Shown one piece after another: positions 61,229 to 64,000 of a stretch of 64,000 bases of DNA (within the stretch, counting starts at the first letter, position 1; the number at the start of each line of letters is the position of its first letter). Below the pieces are notes generated by a model, which searched no databases, was not told the DNA's origin, and saw nothing but the letters and a program-made list of their open reading frames with translations. Source of the DNA: Streptomyces sp. SM10 (GTDB lineage: Bacteria; Actinomycetota; Actinomycetes; Streptomycetales; Streptomycetaceae); the NCBI RefSeq assembly GCF_002910915.1, contig NZ_NEUF01000100.1:341-64340 (forward strand), in the 5' to 3' direction. The position numbers and the translations under genes are program-made.

Positions 61229-61405
61229 GCGTATGCGTCTCCGTCAGCCGTGGGGGGCGGGCCTGAATTATGACGGGTTCACATCAACGCCGGGAAGGGC
61301 GGAAGCCCACCCCAATCTTCCGAAAGTGCGAATTTCGCAAAGTTTGAGTTTTCGATATTGCATGCTAGGTTGATACGGATGGCGACAGAGGTAGGAGGTC
61401 ATCAC

Positions 61406-61690
61406 ATGACTACGGCCACAGCCACACTGCGCACAAACGGGCAGGTCACACTGCCCAAGGCCATCCGGGCCGCCCTCGGGGTGGACCAGGGTGACGAGCT
61501 CGAGTTCGAGATCACCGGCGCCGGCGAAGTCACGGTGCACGGGCTTACCAAGATCCGCTCCGACCAGGCCTGGTTCTGGACACCGGAGTGGCAGGAGGGC
61601 GAGCGCAGGGCGAGCGAGGACATCGCCGCCGGGCGCACCGCCGTCCACGAGGACGCGGACGGCATGTTCGCGCACCTCGACGAAGACTGA
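61406..61690 (+). CDS. AbrB/MazE-type antitoxin
   Basis: A 94-residue protein with an N-terminal AbrB swapped-hairpin DNA-binding domain (ATLRTNGQVTLPKAIRAALGVDQGDELEFEITGAG) and an acidic helical tail that would wrap around a toxin. A strong GGTAGGAGGT lies just before the ATG. The RelE-like gene follows by 22 bases, so the two form a type II toxin-antitoxin module; the first gene should autoregulate it. The promoter region is AT-rich for this genome. Confidence 0.87.
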   Translation: MTTATATLRTNGQVTLPKAIRAALGVDQGDELEFEITGAGEVTVHGLTKIRSDQAWFWTPEWQEGERRASEDIAAGRTAVHEDADGMFAHLDED

Positions 61691-61712
61691 CCCCTGACAC
61701 CGGGAGGCCCGA

Positions 61713-62030
61713 TTGCCGACTTTTGAGACGACTGCCCACTTCAAGCGCGACTTCAAGGCTTTGAAGCCCGAAGAACGCAAGCGCTTCGAAGACGTCATCC
61801 GAAAGAAGTTCGTACCGGATGTGGAGCGAGGGCAGTTCCGACCCGGGCTCCGGGTCAAGCCGGTTCAGGGCATCCCCACGGCCCAGGGCGCACGCCCCGT
61901 CATGGAGATGACCTGGGCGCCCGACGGGCGCGCCACCTGGCAGTACGGAGACGAGGTCCGTGCCGGGGAGACGCACATCCTGTGGCGCCGGGTGGGGGGA
62001 CACGAGATCTTCGTCCCCGGACCGGCCTGA
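61713..62030 (+). CDS. RelE/ParE-family toxin
   Basis: A 105-residue protein starting with TTG after CGGGAGG. It has the RelE/YafQ-like fold: FETTAHFKRDFKALKPEERKRFEDVI is the helical pair, LRVKPVQG is the core strand, and WQYGDEVRAGETHILWRRVGGHEIFVPGPA provides the last strands with Arg/His as possible catalytic residues. The rare TTG start would keep toxin levels below those of the antitoxin. A strong terminator follows. Confidence 0.82.
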   Translation: MPTFETTAHFKRDFKALKPEERKRFEDVIRKKFVPDVERGQFRPGLRVKPVQGIPTAQGARPVMEMTWAPDGRATWQYGDEVRAGETHILWRRVGGHEIFVPGPA

Positions 62031-62035
62031 ACAAG

Positions 62036-62070
62036 CCGGCGGCCCGCCATTTCCCGTGGCGGGCCGCCGG
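62036..62070. terminator. terminator after the toxin gene
   Basis: A 14-bp perfect stem (arms 62036-62049 and 62057-62070, seven-base loop) lies between the toxin gene and the convergent 5'-nucleotidase gene. Confidence 0.87.
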
Positions 62071-62132
62071 TGTTGCGCGTCCTGTCCGAGCAGAGGGGCG
62101 TCCCCCTGCCGTCAGCTGTTACTGCACGACCG

Positions 62133-63950
62133 TTACTGCACGACCGTGATCCGGTCTGTGGCCGGCGGCGCCAGCGGCGCGGAGGCCGTGGAGTGCGCCG
62201 CGAGGTAGGCGTTGAACAGGTCCAGGTCGGACGCGCCGACCAGCTTGTTCGTGCCCTGGCCGAGGGCCGGGAAGCCGTCGCCGCCGCCCGCGAGGAACTC
62301 GTTCATCGCGACGCGGTACGTCTTCGCCGGGTCGATCGCCTCGCCGTTGAGCAGGATCGAGGAGGTGACCACACGGTCGGCGCCCGTCTTCGTCATGTCC
62401 AGCGTGTAGGTGAGGCCCTCCGAGACCTGGAGGATCTTCGGGGACGCCTCGTTGGAGCCGCTGACCTGCTGCTGGAGCGCGGCGACCAGCTGGGCGCCGG
62501 TCAGGTCGACGACGTTCATCATGTTGGTGAACGGCTGGACCGTGAAGGCCTCGCCGTACGTCACCACCCCGTCGCCCTCACTGCCGGAGGCCGCGTACAC
62601 GAGGTCGGAGCGGATGCCGCCCGGGTTCATGAACGCGACGACCGCGCCGCCCTTGTCCGCGGGGGCCAGGCCCTCCAGCTGGGCGTCGGCGATCAGGTTG
62701 CCCAGCGGCTTCTCGGGTGCCGTGGAGCCGCGGCCGTTGATGTCGGCGGAGATGAAGCCCTGCGGCCGGTTCGAGATCGGCGCGGCGAGCGTGTTCCAGC
62801 GGTCGATCAGCTTCGTCATGTCGGTGGCCTTGGCCTGGTCACGGCTGACGATGTGGTTCGCCGACTCCACCGACGTACGCACGATGTCCTTGGTGCGGCG
62901 GTCGTAGGTGAGGGTCGTGTCCGTGTAGAGCTTGCCGAACGAGGACGCCGAGGTGACCATGCGCGGCTTGCCGGACGGGTCCGGGATCGTGCAGACGTAC
63001 GCCTGGTGGGTGTGGCCCGTGACCAGGGCGTCGACCTTCGGCGTGATGCCCTTGGCGATGTCGGTGATCGGCCCGGAGATGCCGTCACCGGCGCCCGGGC
63101 TGTCGCAGTCGTAGTTGTACGAGGAGGACGCCGGGGCGCCGCCCTCGTGGATCAGCGCGACGATGGACTTGACGCCCTGGCGGTCCAGCTCCTTGGCGTA
63201 CTTGTTGACCGTCTCGATCTCGTCGTGGAACTTCAGCCCCTTGACGCCGTTGGCCGTGACGATGTTCGGCGTGCCCTCCAGGGTCACCCCGATGAAGCCG
63301 ATCTTGACGCCGTTCTTCTTCCACACCGTGTACGGCTTGAGGATCGGCTTGCCGGTCTTCTCGCTCGTCACGTTGGCAGCGAGGTAGGGAAAGTCCGCGC
63401 CCTTGAACTTCTTGCCCTTCTCGTAGCAGCCCTCGACCGGGTGGCAGCCACCGTTCTGCAGACGGGCCAGCTCCGTGGCGCCCTCGTCGAACTCGTGGTT
63501 GCCCACGGCCGTCACGTCGAGGTCGAGCCCGTTGAGCGCCTCGATGGTGGGCTCGTCGTGGAAGAGCCCCGACAGCAGCGGGCTCGCGCCCACCATGTCG
63601 CCGCCGGCGGCCGTGACGGAGTACGGGTTCCCCTTGCGCGCGGTGCGCAGCGAAGTCGCCAGGTACTCGACGCCACCGGCCGGGACCGACTTCACCGTGC
63701 CGTCGGCCTGCGTCTCGCTGACCGAACCGGCGGAACCGGCCGGCGGCTCCAGGTTGCCGTGCAGGTCGTTGAAGGAGAGCAGCTGCACGTCGACGGTGCG
63801 GGACGGGTGGCCGTGCCCGTGGCCGTGGCCGTGCCCCCGGTCATGGGCGTCGGCCGGCATCGCTGCGACGAGCGCGCCTGCGGTGGCCAGCCCGGCAGCG
63901 GCGGCGAGCACCCGCCGGGACGCACGGTTCTTCTGCGGAGTCGCTGACAT
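62133..63950 (-). CDS. secreted 5'-nucleotidase/UshA-type metallophosphatase
   Basis: A 605-residue extracellular enzyme that releases phosphate from nucleotides or UDP-sugars. The signal peptide (VLAAAAGLATAGALVAAMPADA) is followed by a His/Gly repeat (HDRGHGHGHGHGH). The metallophosphatase domain holds LLSFNDLHGNLEP, DMVGASPLLSGLFHDEPTIE, VTAVGNHEFDEG and TGHTHQAYV, which carry the dinuclear-metal ligands. The C-terminal nucleotide-binding domain has MNPGGIRSDLVY and ends with MNEFLAGGGDGFPAL. The His-Gly run may help metal capture. It probably belongs to phosphate scavenging. Confidence 0.95.
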   Translation of the reverse strand: MSATPQKNRASRRVLAAAAGLATAGALVAAMPADAHDRGHGHGHGHGHPSRTVDVQLLSFNDLHGNLEPPAGSAGSVSETQADGTVKSVPAGGVEYLATSLRTARKGNPYSVTAAGGDMVGASPLLSGLFHDEPTIEALNGLDLDVTAVGNHEFDEGATELARLQNGGCHPVEGCYEKGKKFKGADFPYLAANVTSEKTGKPILKPYTVWKKNGVKIGFIGVTLEGTPNIVTANGVKGLKFHDEIETVNKYAKELDRQGVKSIVALIHEGGAPASSSYNYDCDSPGAGDGISGPITDIAKGITPKVDALVTGHTHQAYVCTIPDPSGKPRMVTSASSFGKLYTDTTLTYDRRTKDIVRTSVESANHIVSRDQAKATDMTKLIDRWNTLAAPISNRPQGFISADINGRGSTAPEKPLGNLIADAQLEGLAPADKGGAVVAFMNPGGIRSDLVYAASGSEGDGVVTYGEAFTVQPFTNMMNVVDLTGAQLVAALQQQVSGSNEASPKILQVSEGLTYTLDMTKTGADRVVTSSILLNGEAIDPAKTYRVAMNEFLAGGGDGFPALGQGTNKLVGASDLDLFNAYLAAHSTASAPLAPPATDRITVVQ

Positions 63951-64000
63951 CGGTCCCCTTGTGAGTGTCTGGATCCTGCGTGCGGCAGCCTAGAGTCAAC

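Noticed and set aside
1-64000. Search for CRISPR arrays, prophage genes, transposases and large biosynthetic enzymes
   Set aside because: No regularly spaced repeats, phage structural genes, DDE transposases, or PKS/NRPS domains were found.

Overview
The window is high-GC chromosomal DNA from a Streptomyces. The evidence is the strong G/C bias at third codon positions, frequent GTG and TTG starts, and a run of Streptomyces marker genes: mshA (mycothiol), the phoU/phoR-phoP/mtpA locus, rsiG, nur, glnR, carD and DUF397/XRE/anti-sigma modules. From memory the gene order follows the S. coelicolor block that runs from ispF/ispD/carD/phoRP to glnR and the 5'-nucleotidase, so this is a core-chromosome segment with small insertions and decayed genes. 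It holds no biosynthetic cluster, prophage, CRISPR array, rRNA or tRNA that I can recognise.

Layout. 1-3.1 kb: an operon for a NikA/DppA-type ABC importer with a GNAT gene, carrying Nur-like and Zur-like operator sequences. 3.1-5.2 kb: ispD-ispF and carD. 5.9-10 kb: a lipoprotein, phoR-phoP, a PHO-box region, phoU and the metallothionein gene mtpA. 10-22 kb: MFS transporter, gpmA, GNAT, a gutted glyoxalase, a toxin-antitoxin-like pair, MarR with nitroreductase and DMT exporter, a frameshifted phosphotransferase, YbjN, mshA, a methyltransferase and an NlpC/P60 hydrolase. 22-25.5 kb: a PP2C-type phosphatase, DUF2516, an HbhA-like protein and its XRE neighbour. 25.6-36.5 kb is the least conserved part: a lipoprotein between inverted repeats, two SUKH-type proteins, a redox/AraC pair, DinB, two HAD hydrolases, a TetR pair beside an ABC-transporter stump, a kinase-like protein, and a GntR gene with twin palindromes and a 55-residue membrane peptide.

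36.4-50 kb returns to core genes: Eis-like acetyltransferase, asparaginase, the anti-sigma factor RsiG, dtd, YgfZ, Nur, nitrobindin, a three-gene operon of membrane-anchored paralogues, and a sulfur block (DsrE, DUF1416, rhodanese with a cysteine leader peptide, MoaD/ThiS-like). 50-64 kb: hydrolase, glnR with a structured leader and a coupled upstream ORF, LacI regulator, HtrA-like protease, a two-component system, an XRE/DUF397/ATPase module, a Tat-exported PI-PLC-like enzyme, an AbrB/RelE pair and a secreted 5'-nucleotidase.

Recurring themes are phosphate (phoRP, phoU, mtpA, 5'-nucleotidase), nitrogen (glnR), sulfur and thiol redox (mshA, sseA and its leader), metals (nur, the first operon) and development (rsiG, XRE/DUF397 module). 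Small genes below 60 codons are frequent: mtpA, 55-, 33- and 57-residue proteins, a 26-residue leader peptide and an 18-codon ORF in front of glnR.
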